From positions 62,001 to 126,000 of the forward strand of contig CACILT010000001.1 of NCBI GenBank assembly GCA_902587565.1: a stretch of 64,000 nucleotides of DNA, written 5' to 3'. The first letter of the stretch is position 1, and every line of letters starts with the position of its first letter. Origin of the DNA: an uncultured Alphaproteobacteria bacterium. GTDB taxonomy: Bacteria; Pseudomonadota; Alphaproteobacteria; HIMB59; GCA-002718135. Shown one piece after another: positions 1 to 10,440 of the stretch. The notes beneath the pieces were generated by a model that was not told the DNA's origin, searched no databases, and was given only the letters and a program-made list of their open reading frames with translations. The translations under genes and the position numbers were made by a program.

Positions 1-1
1 A

Positions 2-1900
2 GATTTGGATTCACTTAATCAATGGCCAAATAAAGTTAAGTTAATGCAATCAAATTGGATTGGTAAGTCTATAGGAGCCAATATAGAATTTAAAATATTT
101 AAAAATGATAAAAAAATTACAGTTTTTACAACCAGACCAGATACAATTTTTGGAGCAACATTTCTTGCGATTTCATGTGATCATGAACTTGTTGATATGC
201 TCTTAACAAAAAATGAAACTTTAAAAAAATTTATAGAGGAGTGTAAAAACTTAAATTCTGATAAAGTAAAAAGAGGCTATGAAACTGGTTTAGTTGCAGA
301 ACATCCATTTATTGAGGGGAAAAAAATTCCAATTTTTATAGCTAACTTTGTTTTAAAAGAATATGGATTAGGAGCAATTTTTGGCTGCCCAGCACATGAT
401 CAAAGAGATTTGGATTTTGCTAATGAATATAAGCTAGATGTGATACCGGTTGTAAAACCAAAAGATTCTACTGATAATAATTTTACCATACAAAGAAAGG
501 CGTATACTGAAGATGGAGTCATTATAAATTCTGAATTTTTAAATGGATTAAATATAGAAGATGCAAAGAAAGTAATAATAAAAAAATTAGAAGAAAAAGG
601 TTTTGGAACTAAAAAGGTAAATTATAAATTAAGAGATTGGGGAATTTCAAGACAAAGGTTTTGGGGTTGTCCAATACCAATAATTTATAGGGAAGATGGA
701 GAAATACTTGCAGAAGAGGAGGTTAATCTACCTGTAAAACTACCAGAAATTGAAGAGTTTAATGAATCATCTACGGCGCTTGCTAACATCAATGGGTGGA
801 AAGACACAGTTTGTTCAAAAACTGGACTGAAGGCAGTTAGAGAAACTGATACCTTTGATACTTTTTTTGAGTCATCTTGGTATTATTTTAGATATTGTAA
901 TACCAAACTGGACACACCACTTGATGAAGATGATATTAATTATTGGCTTCCTGTAGACCAATATATAGGGGGAATAGAGCATGCAATTTTACATCTTTTA
1001 TATTCAAGATTTTTTACTAAAGCATTAAGAGATTTAGGATACTTTAAGTTAAACGAACCTTTTAAGGGATTGTTTACTCAAGGCATGGTGACTCACCAGA
1101 CATATAAAAATAGCAATGGAGAATGGATTGAGCCAAAATCTGTTTTAAGCACTGATGGAAAATTCAAGGACAAAGATGGCCTAGAGGTGTTTTCAGGAAA
1201 AATTGAAAAAATGAGCAAGTCAAAAAAAAATGTTGTTGATCCAAACGATATAATTAGTTTGTATGGCGCTGATACTGCAAGGTGGTTCATGCTTTCAGAC
1301 AGCCCTCCAGACAGGGATCTCCAGTGGACTGAAACTGGAATAGTCTCTTCATATAAATTTATTAATAAGCTTTGGGATTTGGTCGAAAAATATGAAAATT
1401 ATTCTGTAAAAAAAATAAGTGATACTCAAACAATAGAAATATTGAAAGAGAATATAAATTTTGTGACAGAATATATTGAAACATTTCAGTTTAATAAAGC
1501 TGTTGCTAAAATATATGAGTATGTGAACACCCTATCTTTATCAATACAACAAAAAGGTTTGTCTAAAGATGAACTAATGTGGTGCTTGAAAAAGCTTTGT
1601 ATTATTTTACAGCCATTTGTTCCTCACATTAGTGAAGAAATATGGTTTAATATCAGTGGTGAAGGTTTGTGTATAAATCAAAAATGGACAATTGAAGTAG
1701 TAGAAAAAAAGAAAAAAATTAAAATAGCTGTACAAATAAATGGTAAAACTAAAGATGTTTTAGAGATTGCCCAGGGATTAACAAAAGAACAGGTTATTGA
1801 AATTATAAATAAAAGTGACAAAATAAAAAGAGGATTAGAAAATAAAAAAATAATTAGAGAGATTTATGTCGAAGGTAAAATATTTAATTTTGTTGTATGA
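2..1900 (+). CDS. leuS: Leucine--tRNA ligase, 5' end outside window
   Basis: Class I aminoacyl-tRNA synthetase that charges tRNA-Leu in the cytoplasm. The frame is open to the left edge, so the N-terminal HIGH region lies outside and about 632 residues remain of a usual ~850. Visible are the CP1 editing domain ([11 protein letters not shown]), the catalytic-core segment leading to KMSKSKKN near residue 400, and the anticodon-binding and C-terminal domains. The stop overlaps the lptE start by 4 bp (ATGA), so leuS-lptE-holA is one transcription unit. The family is certain; the start cannot be seen. Confidence 0.97.
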   Translation, partial: DLDSLNQWPNKVKLMQSNWIGKSIGANIEFKIFKNDKKITVFTTRPDTIFGATFLAISCDHELVDMLLTKNETLKKFIEECKNLNSDKVKRGYETGLVAEHPFIEGKKIPIFIANFVLKEYGLGAIFGCPAHDQRDLDFANEYKLDVIPVVKPKDSTDNNFTIQRKAYTEDGVIINSEFLNGLNIEDAKKVIIKKLEEKGFGTKKVNYKLRDWGISRQRFWGCPIPIIYREDGEILAEEEVNLPVKLPEIEEFNESSTALANINGWKDTVCSKTGLKAVRETDTFDTFFESSWYYFRYCNTKLDTPLDEDDINYWLPVDQYIGGIEHAILHLLYSRFFTKALRDLGYFKLNEPFKGLFTQGMVTHQTYKNSNGEWIEPKSVLSTDGKFKDKDGLEVFSGKIEKMSKSKKNVVDPNDIISLYGADTARWFMLSDSPPDRDLQWTETGIVSSYKFINKLWDLVEKYENYSVKKISDTQTIEILKENINFVTEYIETFQFNKAVAKIYEYVNTLSLSIQQKGLSKDELMWCLKKLCIILQPFVPHISEEIWFNISGEGLCINQKWTIEVVEKKKKIKIAVQINGKTKDVLEIAQGLTKEQVIEIINKSDKIKRGLENKKIIREIYVEGKIFNFVV

Positions 1901-2403
1901 TCTTAAGATTATTTAGTATTTTGTGTTTATTGTTTTTGGTTTCATCATGTGGCCAAGTTGATTTTATTTATAATAACAGTATTGATGGTGGGGCTAATCC
2001 GCTTAAAAACAAAACTATTGTTCAACATTCAGGTTTAGACATACCAATTTTAAATAAATATATTACGCAATATTTTGGGGTTTCTAAGCAGCCTAAATTT
2101 AAGATAAATATAACATCAAGTGAAGAGAAAACTAAAAGCTCAGTTGAAACAAATCAGACTATATCAACCCTAAGGTATGATTTAAATTTTTTCTATCAGC
2201 TAGTATCTATTTCGAAAAACTGTTTAATATTTGAAAAAGAAATACAATCAAGCTTTTCAATAACGCCTAAGTCTGCAGGGTTTAATTTCGGCTCAGATAA
2301 ATCATTAGAAAGTGAATATGAGTTGGCAATAGATGAAAATTTTAAAGAGCTAATATCATATATATTAAATGTAGACTTAAATAATTGTAAAAATGAAAAT
2401 TGA
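1897..2403 (+). CDS. lptE: LPS-assembly lipoprotein LptE
   Basis: A 168-residue lipoprotein. A hydrophobic signal peptide ends in the lipobox LVSSC, so the mature protein would be lipidated at Cys18. LptE plugs the LptD barrel that inserts lipopolysaccharide into the outer membrane. The sequence is divergent; the call rests mainly on size, lipoprotein signal and the conserved leuS-lptE-holA order. It overlaps leuS by 4 bp and holA by 11 bp. Its presence implies an LPS-bearing outer membrane. Confidence 0.8.
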   Translation: MILRLFSILCLLFLVSSCGQVDFIYNNSIDGGANPLKNKTIVQHSGLDIPILNKYITQYFGVSKQPKFKINITSSEEKTKSSVETNQTISTLRYDLNFFYQLVSISKNCLIFEKEIQSSFSITPKSAGFNFGSDKSLESEYELAIDENFKELISYILNVDLNNCKNEN

Positions 2404-3331
2404 TCCGATAGATTTTTTTTTAAAACAAGATTTCGATTTGAAGAAAAATTTTTATTTAATTAGTGGAAACGAACCCACTTTGATGCAAAAAACTTTTGAT
2501 AAACTAACTCATTCTTTTAAAGATTACGAGCTAGTAAATGTGAATGATATAAACAATATATACTCTTTGTTGAATGACGTTGGGTTATTTGGGAAAAAGA
2601 AACTGTATGTTTGCAAAAATTCAAAAAATTTAAATGAGGTTGATATAAACAATCTAAAATCGGATGATTATTTTATTATATTTTTATTAGAAAATTCTCC
2701 TAAAATAAAAAAATTTAAATCTTTATTAATTAAGAGAGATGATTCATTTGTTTTTGATTGCTATGAGATGGATAGGCTGACAAAAACAAGGGTTATAAAT
2801 AATTTTGTTAAAGAGAAAAATATTAAAATTGATAAAGATGCATATTGGTTACTCGTTGAAAAAACAGATGATAGATACATTTTTTTGGAAAACGATTTAC
2901 AAAAAATTAATTTTGTTAATGAAAGTACACTTTATATAAATCAGATAAATAAAATTTTTTCAATGAACACCAATGGCAAGGATAAAATTTTTTTTAATTT
3001 GTTTAAAACTAATAATCAATTGGTGCGTATGTATAATGAAAAAATCAATTCATATTCTGATTTGAATGATTTTTACTACCATTGTAAATTTTTTTGTCTT
3101 TTAATTATAAATAACCAAAAAAAAATTAATTACCTTGAGCAAATACCCAGATATCTATTTAAAGAGAAGAAGTTTCTTGAAGAGGTTTATAATAAATTTA
3201 ACCAAGAAAAAAAAATAAGATTGTTGAATTTGATGAATAAAACTGAAAATATTTTAAGAAAAAATAATAATTTATCCATTATGGTCGGGCTGCGATTTTT
3301 ATTAAGTTTTAAGAAAATTATTATTTCTTAA
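2393..3331 (+). CDS. holA: DNA polymerase III subunit delta
   Basis: 312 residues, close to the normal length for HolA, the clamp-loader subunit that opens the beta clamp during replication. The N-terminal part (FYLISGNEPTLMQKTF) matches the start of the delta family, although the classical Walker A is degenerate, as is usual for delta. It is the last gene of leuS-lptE-holA, and its 3' end overlaps the 3' end of convergent parB by 11 bp with no terminator between them. Low-complexity Lys/Asn stretches reflect base composition. Confidence 0.88.
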   Translation: MKIDPIDFFLKQDFDLKKNFYLISGNEPTLMQKTFDKLTHSFKDYELVNVNDINNIYSLLNDVGLFGKKKLYVCKNSKNLNEVDINNLKSDDYFIIFLLENSPKIKKFKSLLIKRDDSFVFDCYEMDRLTKTRVINNFVKEKNIKIDKDAYWLLVEKTDDRYIFLENDLQKINFVNESTLYINQINKIFSMNTNGKDKIFFNLFKTNNQLVRMYNEKINSYSDLNDFYYHCKFFCLLIINNQKKINYLEQIPRYLFKEKKFLEEVYNKFNQEKKIRLLNLMNKTENILRKNNNLSIMVGLRFLLSFKKIIIS

Positions 3332-4160
3332 GTCTTTTCATTAAGTCATCTAGTTGATTTAAATCTGAGTAGTATAAGGTTAGTGACCCTGAAGATCCAC
3401 TATCATTAAATTGTATTGAGGTTCTAAGACCTATTTTATCAGAAAGTTCTCGTTCAAGATCTGTTATGTTTGGGTCTTTTGTAATTTTCTTTTTTTTATT
3501 TTTTTTGAAACCAGATGTTATGCTTTCAACTTGTCTTACACTTAATTTTTTTTCTATTATTTCTTGCGCTTTTTTAATTGCGTCTGGAACACCTATAAGG
3601 GCTCGTGCGTGCCCCATTGTTAAATCTCCATTTATAACCATTTCTTGAATTTTTTTGTCTAATTCTAGAAGACGCAAAATGTTGGAAACATGGCTGGAAC
3701 TTTTACCAATTAATTTAGCAAGTGAGTCATTGTTTATGTTTTTTATATCAATCAGCCCTTTGTAAGCATTGGCTTCTTCAATTACATTTAGGTCTTCTCT
3801 TTGGATATTTTCTATTAATGCTGCTTCCAAAACATTAATTTCATCAAAATCCTTAATAACACAATCAAGTTCATGCATTCCTATTAGCTGACAGGCTCTC
3901 CATCTTCTTTCTCCAGCTATAATTTGAAATTGATCATTTTTGATTGGTTTTACAATTATAGGCTGAATCAATCCTTGATTTTTAATGGAAGAGGCTAATT
4001 CTCCAAGATCATCTTCTTTGAAGTTTTTTCTTGGTTGGGAGGGATTTGGTTGTATTTGTGAAATATTAATTTTTTGTACTCCATTGTTACTTATGTTATC
4101 GTTTGAACTTGAAGAGAGGAGAGCTCCTAGACCCATGCCTAGTTTATTTTCTTTATTCAT
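3321..4160 (-). CDS. parB: Chromosome partitioning protein ParB
   Basis: 279 residues. An N-terminal GLGxGLxALL-like segment is followed by the ParB/Srx CTPase domain (QIQPNPSQPRKNF, then GERRWRA), a helix-turn-helix parS-binding region (DSLAKLIGKSSSHVSNILRLLEL) and a C-terminal dimerisation tail. ParB loads on parS sites and spreads. It overlaps parA by 8 bp, and two parS-like palindromes lie about 3.3 kb upstream at 7402 and 7593. It is convergent with holA. Confidence 0.96.
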   Translation of the reverse strand: MNKENKLGMGLGALLSSSSNDNISNNGVQKINISQIQPNPSQPRKNFKEDDLGELASSIKNQGLIQPIIVKPIKNDQFQIIAGERRWRACQLIGMHELDCVIKDFDEINVLEAALIENIQREDLNVIEEANAYKGLIDIKNINNDSLAKLIGKSSSHVSNILRLLELDKKIQEMVINGDLTMGHARALIGVPDAIKKAQEIIEKKLSVRQVESITSGFKKNKKKKITKDPNITDLERELSDKIGLRTSIQFNDSGSSGSLTLYYSDLNQLDDLMKRLKK

Positions 4161-4926
4161 AATTTTTATTTTGATTTAAAATTACTTCTTTTGCAAGCTC
4201 AATATAGGCTAAAGATCCTGCAGCATGTGTATCATATAGTAAGGCTGGTTTTCCATGGCTTGGAGCTTCAGATATTTTAACATTTCTTGGAATTGTGGTT
4301 TTGTATACTTGATTTCCAAAATGTTGCCTTACGTCTTTCTCCACCAGCGAGCTTAATGAATTTCTTTTGTCTAACATTGTAAGCAATATTCCCTCAATTT
4401 TTAAATCTTTATTATAATTTTGTTGAATTAGTTTAATTGTGTTCATTAAAGCTGAAAGGCCCTCAAGGGCAAAAAACTCTGATTGTAGAGGAATAAGAGT
4501 AGTATCAGATGCAACTAATGAGTTGATTGTTAGCAGTCCAAGCGCAGGAGGACAATCAACAAATATAAAATCAAAATTATTAATTTCAGAAAATATAGAT
4601 TTAAATATAAACTCTCTTTTTTCAAAATTTGTCAACTCAACCTCAGCCGCCGCTAGATCTGTGTTTGCTCCAATTATTTTAAGACCGGGAATTTGTGTTT
4701 CTTTAATTCCTTCAACCAGAAGTTTCTTTTCATGAATCATTTCATAAATTGTTGGTTTTCTTGAATCATAGTTAATGCCTAGTCCAGTACTTGCATTACC
4801 TTGTGGGTCAGCGTCAACAATTAAAACATTTTTCTTTACTGCAGCTAATGAGGTAGCAAGATTTATGGTAGTTGTAGTTTTGCCAACCCCACCTTTTTGG
4901 TTAGATATAGAAATTATTTTTTTCAC
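4153..4926 (-). CDS. parA: Chromosome partitioning ATPase ParA
   Basis: 257-residue Walker-type ATPase. The deviant Walker A KGGVGKTT lies near residue 10, Walker A' is DADPQGNAS near residue 40, and Walker B is FDFIFVDCPPAL. The ATP-dependent gradient of ParA moves ParB-parS complexes at origin segregation. It sits between rsmG (4-bp overlap) and parB, the usual order beside the alphaproteobacterial origin. Confidence 0.97.
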   Translation of the reverse strand: MKKIISISNQKGGVGKTTTTINLATSLAAVKKNVLIVDADPQGNASTGLGINYDSRKPTIYEMIHEKKLLVEGIKETQIPGLKIIGANTDLAAAEVELTNFEKREFIFKSIFSEINNFDFIFVDCPPALGLLTINSLVASDTTLIPLQSEFFALEGLSALMNTIKLIQQNYNKDLKIEGILLTMLDKRNSLSSLVEKDVRQHFGNQVYKTTIPRNVKISEAPSHGKPALLYDTHAAGSLAYIELAKEVILNQNKNYE

Positions 4927-5528
4927 AGTTTTTTAAATTTATTTATTTTAAGCACAAAGCCATCACCTTCACTTTTGCTTTGATAGAGGTTGTATTCAAA
5001 GCTAAAATATTTTTTTGCATCTTCTATTTCTTTCATAACACTTCTTCCTTTAAGAAAAAGCAGTGATGTATTTTTTTTATTAAAAAAACGTGAATAATCT
5101 AATAGTTTAATTAGTGGAGCAAAAGCTCGACAGATAATGAAGTCAAATTTTTGATTTTTAATTTTCTCAACCCTTGTACAAATAGTTTTAATTTCTAATT
5201 TCTGTTCGTGTGCGAATTCTTTAATAAAGTTTATTTTTTTCATTTTAGAGTCGATCAACAATATATTTGTATATCCAAAAATATATAAGATCACCCCTGG
5301 CAAACCTGCGCCAGTTCCAAAATCTATTATTGATGCATTTTTTTTCCTCATAAACTCAGATAATTGCAATGAATCATTAATATGTCTATCCCACGCAATA
5401 TCAATTGTGGAGGTTCCTACTAAATTGTGTATTTGGTTGCTTTTTTTTAACCTCAATATGTAGTCATCTATTAAATCTATTTGCTTTCTGCTGAGATTAT
5501 ATTTTTTTATTACAGAGCTTTTATCCAA
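4923..5528 (-). CDS. rsmG: 16S rRNA (guanine527-N7)-methyltransferase RsmG
   Basis: 201-residue SAM-dependent methyltransferase (GidB family) that modifies G527 of 16S rRNA. The SAM-binding glycine motif is IIDFGTGAGLPGVIL, and an N-terminal helical segment ends in WDRHINDSLQL. It lies 1 bp after mnmG and overlaps parA by 4 bp, the familiar gidA-gidB-parA-parB order. Confidence 0.96.
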   Translation of the reverse strand: MDKSSVIKKYNLSRKQIDLIDDYILRLKKSNQIHNLVGTSTIDIAWDRHINDSLQLSEFMRKKNASIIDFGTGAGLPGVILYIFGYTNILLIDSKMKKINFIKEFAHEQKLEIKTICTRVEKIKNQKFDFIICRAFAPLIKLLDYSRFFNKKNTSLLFLKGRSVMKEIEDAKKYFSFEYNLYQSKSEGDGFVLKINKFKKL

Positions 5529-5529
5529 A

Positions 5530-7395
5530 TTATGCTGCTTTTTTATTTTTATTTTTTTTAATGTATCTGAGTAGAGCTATAGTGGCTGCTGGCGTTACAC
5601 CTGATATTCTTGAAGCTGCACCTAGAGTTGGTGGTTTAATTTTTGATAATTTTTCAACTATCTCATTAGATAAACTTCCAACTAATTTATAGTTGGTTGA
5701 TTTAGGAATTTTTAAATTTTCTTCTTTTTCAAAATCTTGTATATCCATTCTTTGTCTATCAAGGTAGCCGGTATACTTAGCTTCAATTTCTATTTGTTCT
5801 ATTACATCGTCTTCTAAATCATTTAATTCAGGAAGTATTTTTTTTAGCTTTTGGGTTGTAATGTTAGAAAACGATAAAAGATCTATGATATTTCTTTTCT
5901 TTCCATCTTTGTTTATTTTTATACCTTTTTTAAGTAGTGCGTCTGGTGAGAATTTTTGACTTTTAACAAAACCAAACCCCTCTTTTATCCTGTTGGATTT
6001 TTTTTCAAACTCTCTTTGCCTATCTATGTCAACACAACCCACACCAATTCCAAGAGGTGTAAGTCTTAAATCCGCATTATCAGCTCGAAGTAACAATCTA
6101 TATTCAGACCTTGAAGTAAACATTCTATATGGCTCTTTGGTTCCCTTGGTAACCAAATCATCTATCAAAACACCTATGTATCCTGATGACCTAGGTATTA
6201 TAAATTCTTTATTAGATGCTGTTTTAAGTGATGCATTTATCCCGGCCATTATACCTTGAGCAGCTGCTTCTTCGTATCCAGTTGTTCCATTTATCTGTCC
6301 TGCAAAAAATAAATTTTTAATTTTTTTTGTTTCAAGTGTGTGTGTTAGTTCTTGTGGGTCAACAAAATCGTATTCAATTGCATAAGCAGGTTGTGTAATT
6401 GTAACATTCTCCAGACCTTTAATTGTTTTAACAAATTGCTCTTGAATTTCAGTTGGAAGTGAAGAGGATATTCCGTTTGGATATATTAAATCACTATCTA
6501 ATCCTTCTGGCTCAAGAAATATCTGGTGTGATGACTTATTTTTGAATTTATGAATTTTATCTTCAATAGATGGGCAATACCTAGCTCCCATTGATTGTAT
6601 TTCTCCTGAATACATTGGTGATAGGTTCAGGTTCTGAGAGATTATTTCATGGGTTTTTTTATTAGTGTGGGTAATAAAACAAGATATTTGAGTAATGTGG
6701 ATATCTCTGTTGATAAAAGAAAATGGAACAGGCTTTTTATCTGGGTGTTGTTCATTTAAGTCATTGAAATTTATAGTTTTTTTAAGTAATCTAGGAGGTG
6801 TTCCTGTTTTCAATCTGCCTATTGAAAACTTTAGCTCTTTAAGCCTTTTTGCAAGCTTTATTGAGGGCTTATCACCAACTCTTCCAGCTTCTTGCTTCTC
6901 AGAGCCTATTCTTATTAACCCTTGTAAGAAAGTGCCTGTAGTTAAAACCACGGATTTGGATGATATCTTTTTGTTATCACCTAAAACAACTCCACTTACC
7001 TGTTTATTTAAAACAATTAAATCTTCAACTGACCCCTCAATAATTTGAAGATTTTTTTGTTCAGACACAAGCTCATTTATGGCATTTTTATACAAAATAC
7101 GGTCTGTTTGTGCCCTTGGTCCTCTTACAGCAGCACCTCTGCTAGAGTTTAACATTCTAAATTGTATACAGGATCTATCTGTAGCTTTGGCCATAATTCC
7201 ATCTAAAGCATCTATTTCCTTTACAAGATGTCCTTTTCCAAGACCACCAATTGCAGGATTACATGACATTTCTCCTATTTTATCAACCTTGTGAGTAATT
7301 AAAGCTGTTTTTGATCCAGTTCTTGCAGATGAGCATGCAGCTTCTACGCCTGCATGGCCTCCACCAATTACAATTACATCAAATTTATTGTCCAT
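5530..7395 (-). CDS. mnmG: tRNA uridine-5-carboxymethylaminomethyl modification enzyme MnmG
   Basis: 621 residues. FAD-binding GxGxxG-like motif [13 protein letters not shown] at the N-terminus, then [22 protein letters not shown], and a C-terminal helical domain for MnmE contact. With MnmE it installs cmnm5 on U34 of tRNA. I chose the ATG at 7395 (MDNKFDVIV); a GTG four codons upstream at 7407 lies inside the parS-like palindrome and is less likely. It is the partner of the adjacent mnmE. Confidence 0.96.
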   Translation of the reverse strand: MDNKFDVIVIGGGHAGVEAACSSARTGSKTALITHKVDKIGEMSCNPAIGGLGKGHLVKEIDALDGIMAKATDRSCIQFRMLNSSRGAAVRGPRAQTDRILYKNAINELVSEQKNLQIIEGSVEDLIVLNKQVSGVVLGDNKKISSKSVVLTTGTFLQGLIRIGSEKQEAGRVGDKPSIKLAKRLKELKFSIGRLKTGTPPRLLKKTINFNDLNEQHPDKKPVPFSFINRDIHITQISCFITHTNKKTHEIISQNLNLSPMYSGEIQSMGARYCPSIEDKIHKFKNKSSHQIFLEPEGLDSDLIYPNGISSSLPTEIQEQFVKTIKGLENVTITQPAYAIEYDFVDPQELTHTLETKKIKNLFFAGQINGTTGYEEAAAQGIMAGINASLKTASNKEFIIPRSSGYIGVLIDDLVTKGTKEPYRMFTSRSEYRLLLRADNADLRLTPLGIGVGCVDIDRQREFEKKSNRIKEGFGFVKSQKFSPDALLKKGIKINKDGKKRNIIDLLSFSNITTQKLKKILPELNDLEDDVIEQIEIEAKYTGYLDRQRMDIQDFEKEENLKIPKSTNYKLVGSLSNEIVEKLSKIKPPTLGAASRISGVTPAATIALLRYIKKNKNKKAA

Positions 7396-7401
7396 ATCTA
7401 T

Positions 7402-7413
7402 TTTCACGTGAAA
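7402..7413. promoter_or_regulatory. parS-like palindrome 1 (ParB site candidate)
   Basis: TTTCACGTGAAA, a perfect 12-bp palindrome, sits in the 18-bp gap between the mnmE stop and the chosen mnmG start. It equals the core of the widely conserved ParB site TGTTTCACGTGAAACA; the outer bases differ here. A second copy lies 191 bp away, and parA and parB are 2.5-3.3 kb downstream. Binding by this ParB is inferred. Confidence 0.75.
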
Positions 7414-8700
7414 TTACTTACCTATACAAAAATCACTAAATATTATATCTAAAATTTTCTCAATATCAAATTTTTGATTAATTCCATCAATATACATAAT
7501 TGATCTTCTAACATTTTCAGCAGCAATATCTATTTCTTTTAAATCTAAACTTTTAAGCAGTACAAGGGATTTCTTTAGGCTTTCCATATGTCTTTCACGT
7601 GAAAAGACCGGTCCAGAAATTGGTTTTTTCTTTAATTTTGAAGATATGGTTTTAATAAGAGGCTCAACTCCATAACCAGATACTGATGAAATACTGTGTA
7701 CTCCGCTAATTTTCTTTTTATTTGTATCATATTTTGATTTAACAAATATTTTTGATTTGATTTTACTATAGTTTTTCTTTTCATTGTTTTTGAGAAAAAC
7801 TAAGTTTAAATCAGATTTTTCAGCGCTCTCTAAGGATCTTTCAATACCTATTTTTTCAATTAAATTCTTATATTTTCTTATTCCAGCTGTATCAATAAAT
7901 GTGTATTTATCTCCTTGTATATCTAGCGTGGAGCTTACTAAATCTGTTGTGGTTCCTGGTATATTAGTAACTATAGAAACCTCCTTGTTATTAATATAAT
8001 TAATAAAGGAAGATTTTCCTGTGTTTGGCTTTCCAATAATAGTTATTTTAAAACCGCTATAAATTTTTTTAGTTAAAGTTGATCTTTCAATAATATTTTC
8101 AATTTTTTTATGTATGTTCTTATTTTGTTCTCTTATGTTTTTATATATATCTTTAGGAAGGTCTTCATCAGCAAAATCAATTATGGCCTCTATATTTGCT
8201 AGAAGTTTTTTTTGTTTATTTGATATTTCATTAACTAATTTATCTAAATTTCCACTTAAATTACCAATGGCTATCTTTCTTTGATTTTCAGTTTCTGCAT
8301 TAACTAAATCATTAATTGTTTCAGCCTCTAAAACACTAAGCTTATTATTCATCAGAGCTCTTTTGGTAAACTCTCCAGGCTCAGCAATTCTGATCTGCTT
8401 TTTTAATAGAGTTTTAGTTATTTTGTTAATTACAGAAATACTTCCGTGACAAGATATTTCCACCATATCCTCACCTGTATAGCTTTTTGGTGATTTAAAA
8501 AAAGTTGTTAGCGTCCGATCTATTACGCTCTTTCCATCTAATAAATCGTTTAGTGTAGCAAAGTTTGTTTTAAATTTTTTTTTAGAAGATATTGATTTAA
8601 TTGTTGTATGAGAGCCTTTTCCCGAAACCCTAAAAACAGCTATACCCGATTTACCTCTTTGCGTAGCAAGAGCAAAAATTATCTCTTTGGAAGCATTCAT
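7414..8700 (-). CDS. mnmE: tRNA modification GTPase MnmE
   Basis: 428 residues. N-terminal tetrahydrofolate-binding domain, central G domain with P-loop GKPNTGKSS and DTAGIR switch, and the diagnostic C-terminal FCIGK whose Cys is needed for activity. It forms the MnmEG complex with the next gene to modify U34 of tRNA. The second parS-like palindrome is embedded in its coding sequence at 7593, at codons for FSRE. Confidence 0.96.
   Translation of the reverse strand: MNASKEIIFALATQRGKSGIAVFRVSGKGSHTTIKSISSKKKFKTNFATLNDLLDGKSVIDRTLTTFFKSPKSYTGEDMVEISCHGSISVINKITKTLLKKQIRIAEPGEFTKRALMNNKLSVLEAETINDLVNAETENQRKIAIGNLSGNLDKLVNEISNKQKKLLANIEAIIDFADEDLPKDIYKNIREQNKNIHKKIENIIERSTLTKKIYSGFKITIIGKPNTGKSSFINYINNKEVSIVTNIPGTTTDLVSSTLDIQGDKYTFIDTAGIRKYKNLIEKIGIERSLESAEKSDLNLVFLKNNEKKNYSKIKSKIFVKSKYDTNKKKISGVHSISSVSGYGVEPLIKTISSKLKKKPISGPVFSRERHMESLKKSLVLLKSLDLKEIDIAAENVRRSIMYIDGINQKFDIEKILDIIFSDFCIGK
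7593..7604. promoter_or_regulatory. parS-like palindrome 2 (inside mnmE)
   Basis: A second exact TTTCACGTGAAA lies within the mnmE reading frame, covering the codons of a Phe-Ser-Arg-Glu stretch. I saw no further copy elsewhere in the window. Two exact 12-mers within 200 bp, both beside parAB, make coincidence unlikely. Confidence 0.7.
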
Positions 8701-8763
8701 TTTTCGGGAATTAAACCCAAGATGATATTAAGTAAATAAGAAAGATTATAAAAAAATTTATAT

Positions 8764-10020
8764 TTATTTAGTTCCCATGCTTTGGAAGAATTCGTTGTTA
8801 GTTTTTGTATTTTTCATTTTATCTAACAAGAATTCCATGGCTTCTGTGCTTCCCATTGGAGCTAGTATTTTTCTTAAAATAAAGATTTTTCCAAGCTCGT
8901 CTTTATCAAGCAATAGTTCTTCTTTTCTTGTTCCCGACTTACCAATATCAAAAGCTGGATAAGTTCTTTTTTGACTTAGTTTTCTATCTAGAACCATTTC
9001 ACTATTACCAGTACCTTTAAATTCTTCAAAAATAACTTCATCCATTCTACTTCCAGTATCTATTAAAGCAGTAGCAATAATTGTAAGCGATCCACCTTTT
9101 TCTACGTTCCTTGCAGCTCCGAAAAATCTTTTTGGTCTTTGTAGAGCATTGGCATCAACACCACCTGTTAATACCTTTCCACTAGAAGGTACAACGGTAT
9201 TATATGCTCTTCCAAGTCTGGTGATTGAATCAAGAAGGATTACAACATCATGTTTATATTCAACAAGTCTTTTAGCTTTTTCAATTACCATCTCGGCGAC
9301 CTGTACATGGCGTGAAGCAGGTTCATCAAAAGTTGAACTAATTACCTCTCCCTTAACTGATCTTTGCATGTCTGTAACCTCTTCTGGTCTTTCATCAATT
9401 AGCAGAACGATCAGTTTAGCGTCTGGACTATTAGCAGTTATAGCATTAGCAATTTTTTGCATAATTATTGTTTTACCTGTGAAAGGTTGCGCAACAATTA
9501 GTTGTCTTTGTCCTTTTCCAAGAGGAGCAATTATATCAATTATTCTTTCTGTATTATCCGGCATAGGTTTTTCTTGTTCAAGTTTGAACCTTGCTTCAGG
9601 ATACAATGGTGTTAAATCTTCAAAGTTAACCCTGTTCTTAACTAAATCAGTTTCTTGACCGTTTATTTTGTTAATTTTAGTTATCGCAAAATATCTTTCT
9701 CCTTGCTTTGGAGATCTAATTTCTCCTTCAACACTATCACCCGTTCTTAAGCTAAATTTTTTAATTTGAGATGGAGAAATATAGATATCATCTGGTCCTG
9801 GAAGATAATTTGACTCTGAAGACCTTAAAAAACCAAAACCATCTTGCATAATTTCAATAACTCCTAAACCAGTAATAATCTCACCCTCTTCAGCAATTGT
9901 TTTTAGAATTGCAAACATCAAATCTTGTTTTCTAAGAGACGAAGGGTTTTCTATACCAAGCTTGTCAGCCTGTTTTAAAAGCTCTTGGGGTTCTTTTCCT
10001 TTTAATTCCTGTAAATTCAT
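8764..10020 (-). CDS. rho: Transcription termination factor Rho
   Basis: 418 residues. N-terminal Rho-N helices ([16 protein letters not shown]), cold-shock-like RNA-binding domain ([22 protein letters not shown]), then the RecA-like motor with Walker A PFTGKT and Walker [17 protein letters not shown]. This hexameric helicase terminates transcription. It is the origin-proximal gene of the left arm; about 420 bp without genes separate it from maf. Since intrinsic terminators are scarce in this window, Rho may carry much of termination here (inference). Confidence 0.98.
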   Translation of the reverse strand: MNLQELKGKEPQELLKQADKLGIENPSSLRKQDLMFAILKTIAEEGEIITGLGVIEIMQDGFGFLRSSESNYLPGPDDIYISPSQIKKFSLRTGDSVEGEIRSPKQGERYFAITKINKINGQETDLVKNRVNFEDLTPLYPEARFKLEQEKPMPDNTERIIDIIAPLGKGQRQLIVAQPFTGKTIIMQKIANAITANSPDAKLIVLLIDERPEEVTDMQRSVKGEVISSTFDEPASRHVQVAEMVIEKAKRLVEYKHDVVILLDSITRLGRAYNTVVPSSGKVLTGGVDANALQRPKRFFGAARNVEKGGSLTIIATALIDTGSRMDEVIFEEFKGTGNSEMVLDRKLSQKRTYPAFDIGKSGTRKEELLLDKDELGKIFILRKILAPMGSTEAMEFLLDKMKNTKTNNEFFQSMGTK

Positions 10021-10440
10021 AATGTTGTTGGGGTAGTTTAGAAATGAAATATTTTAATAATCAAAATTGAAGCTAAAGTCAAAATAATAATAATTATATA
10101 ATTTATATATTTAATTGTAGTGTTAGTTGTAAGGTTAAAAAGCTTAATTACTGCTTTATTATAGTATCATTCTTTATTTACCAACATATGAACAATAACT
10201 CTAACAAATATGTTAATTTGAAGATATTGAAAAAAAATTATTATTTTTAAACAATTTACAATTCAATAAATTTCTAATAACTTGTTATTAATTTTGTATA
10301 ATAAATATATTAACATCCAGTCAATAATATTCTGATAAGTTATTAAGCTGTTAACAATACATTTTTAAAAAAAAGAACTATTTCTTAAATTCAAATTATA
10401 TTTAATAGTGTTTATAACTATAATTTTTATTAACACACTT
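10021..10440. other. AT-rich non-coding gap, candidate replication origin (oriC)
   Basis: The longest gene-free stretch in the window lies where transcription diverges: rho to parB run left, maf to smr run right. It is very AT-rich, with TTAACA/TGTTA words at 10202-10206, 10211-10215, 10310-10315, 10349-10356 (palindromic TGTTAACA) and 10430-10435, and a perfect inverted repeat TAATAAC-TT-GTTATTA at 10275-10290. One-mismatch DnaA-box-like nonamers are TGTTTATAA (10409), TTATTAACA (10427) and TTATGCACC (10439). No perfect TTATCCACA box is visible. The maf-aroE-coaE-dnaQ flank is the usual oriC neighbourhood in Alphaproteobacteria. Confidence 0.6.

Noticed and set aside
10408-10440. GTG start extending Maf by 11 residues
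   Set aside because: The added residues match no Maf feature, and the family begins at the ILASSS motif right after the ATG at 10441.
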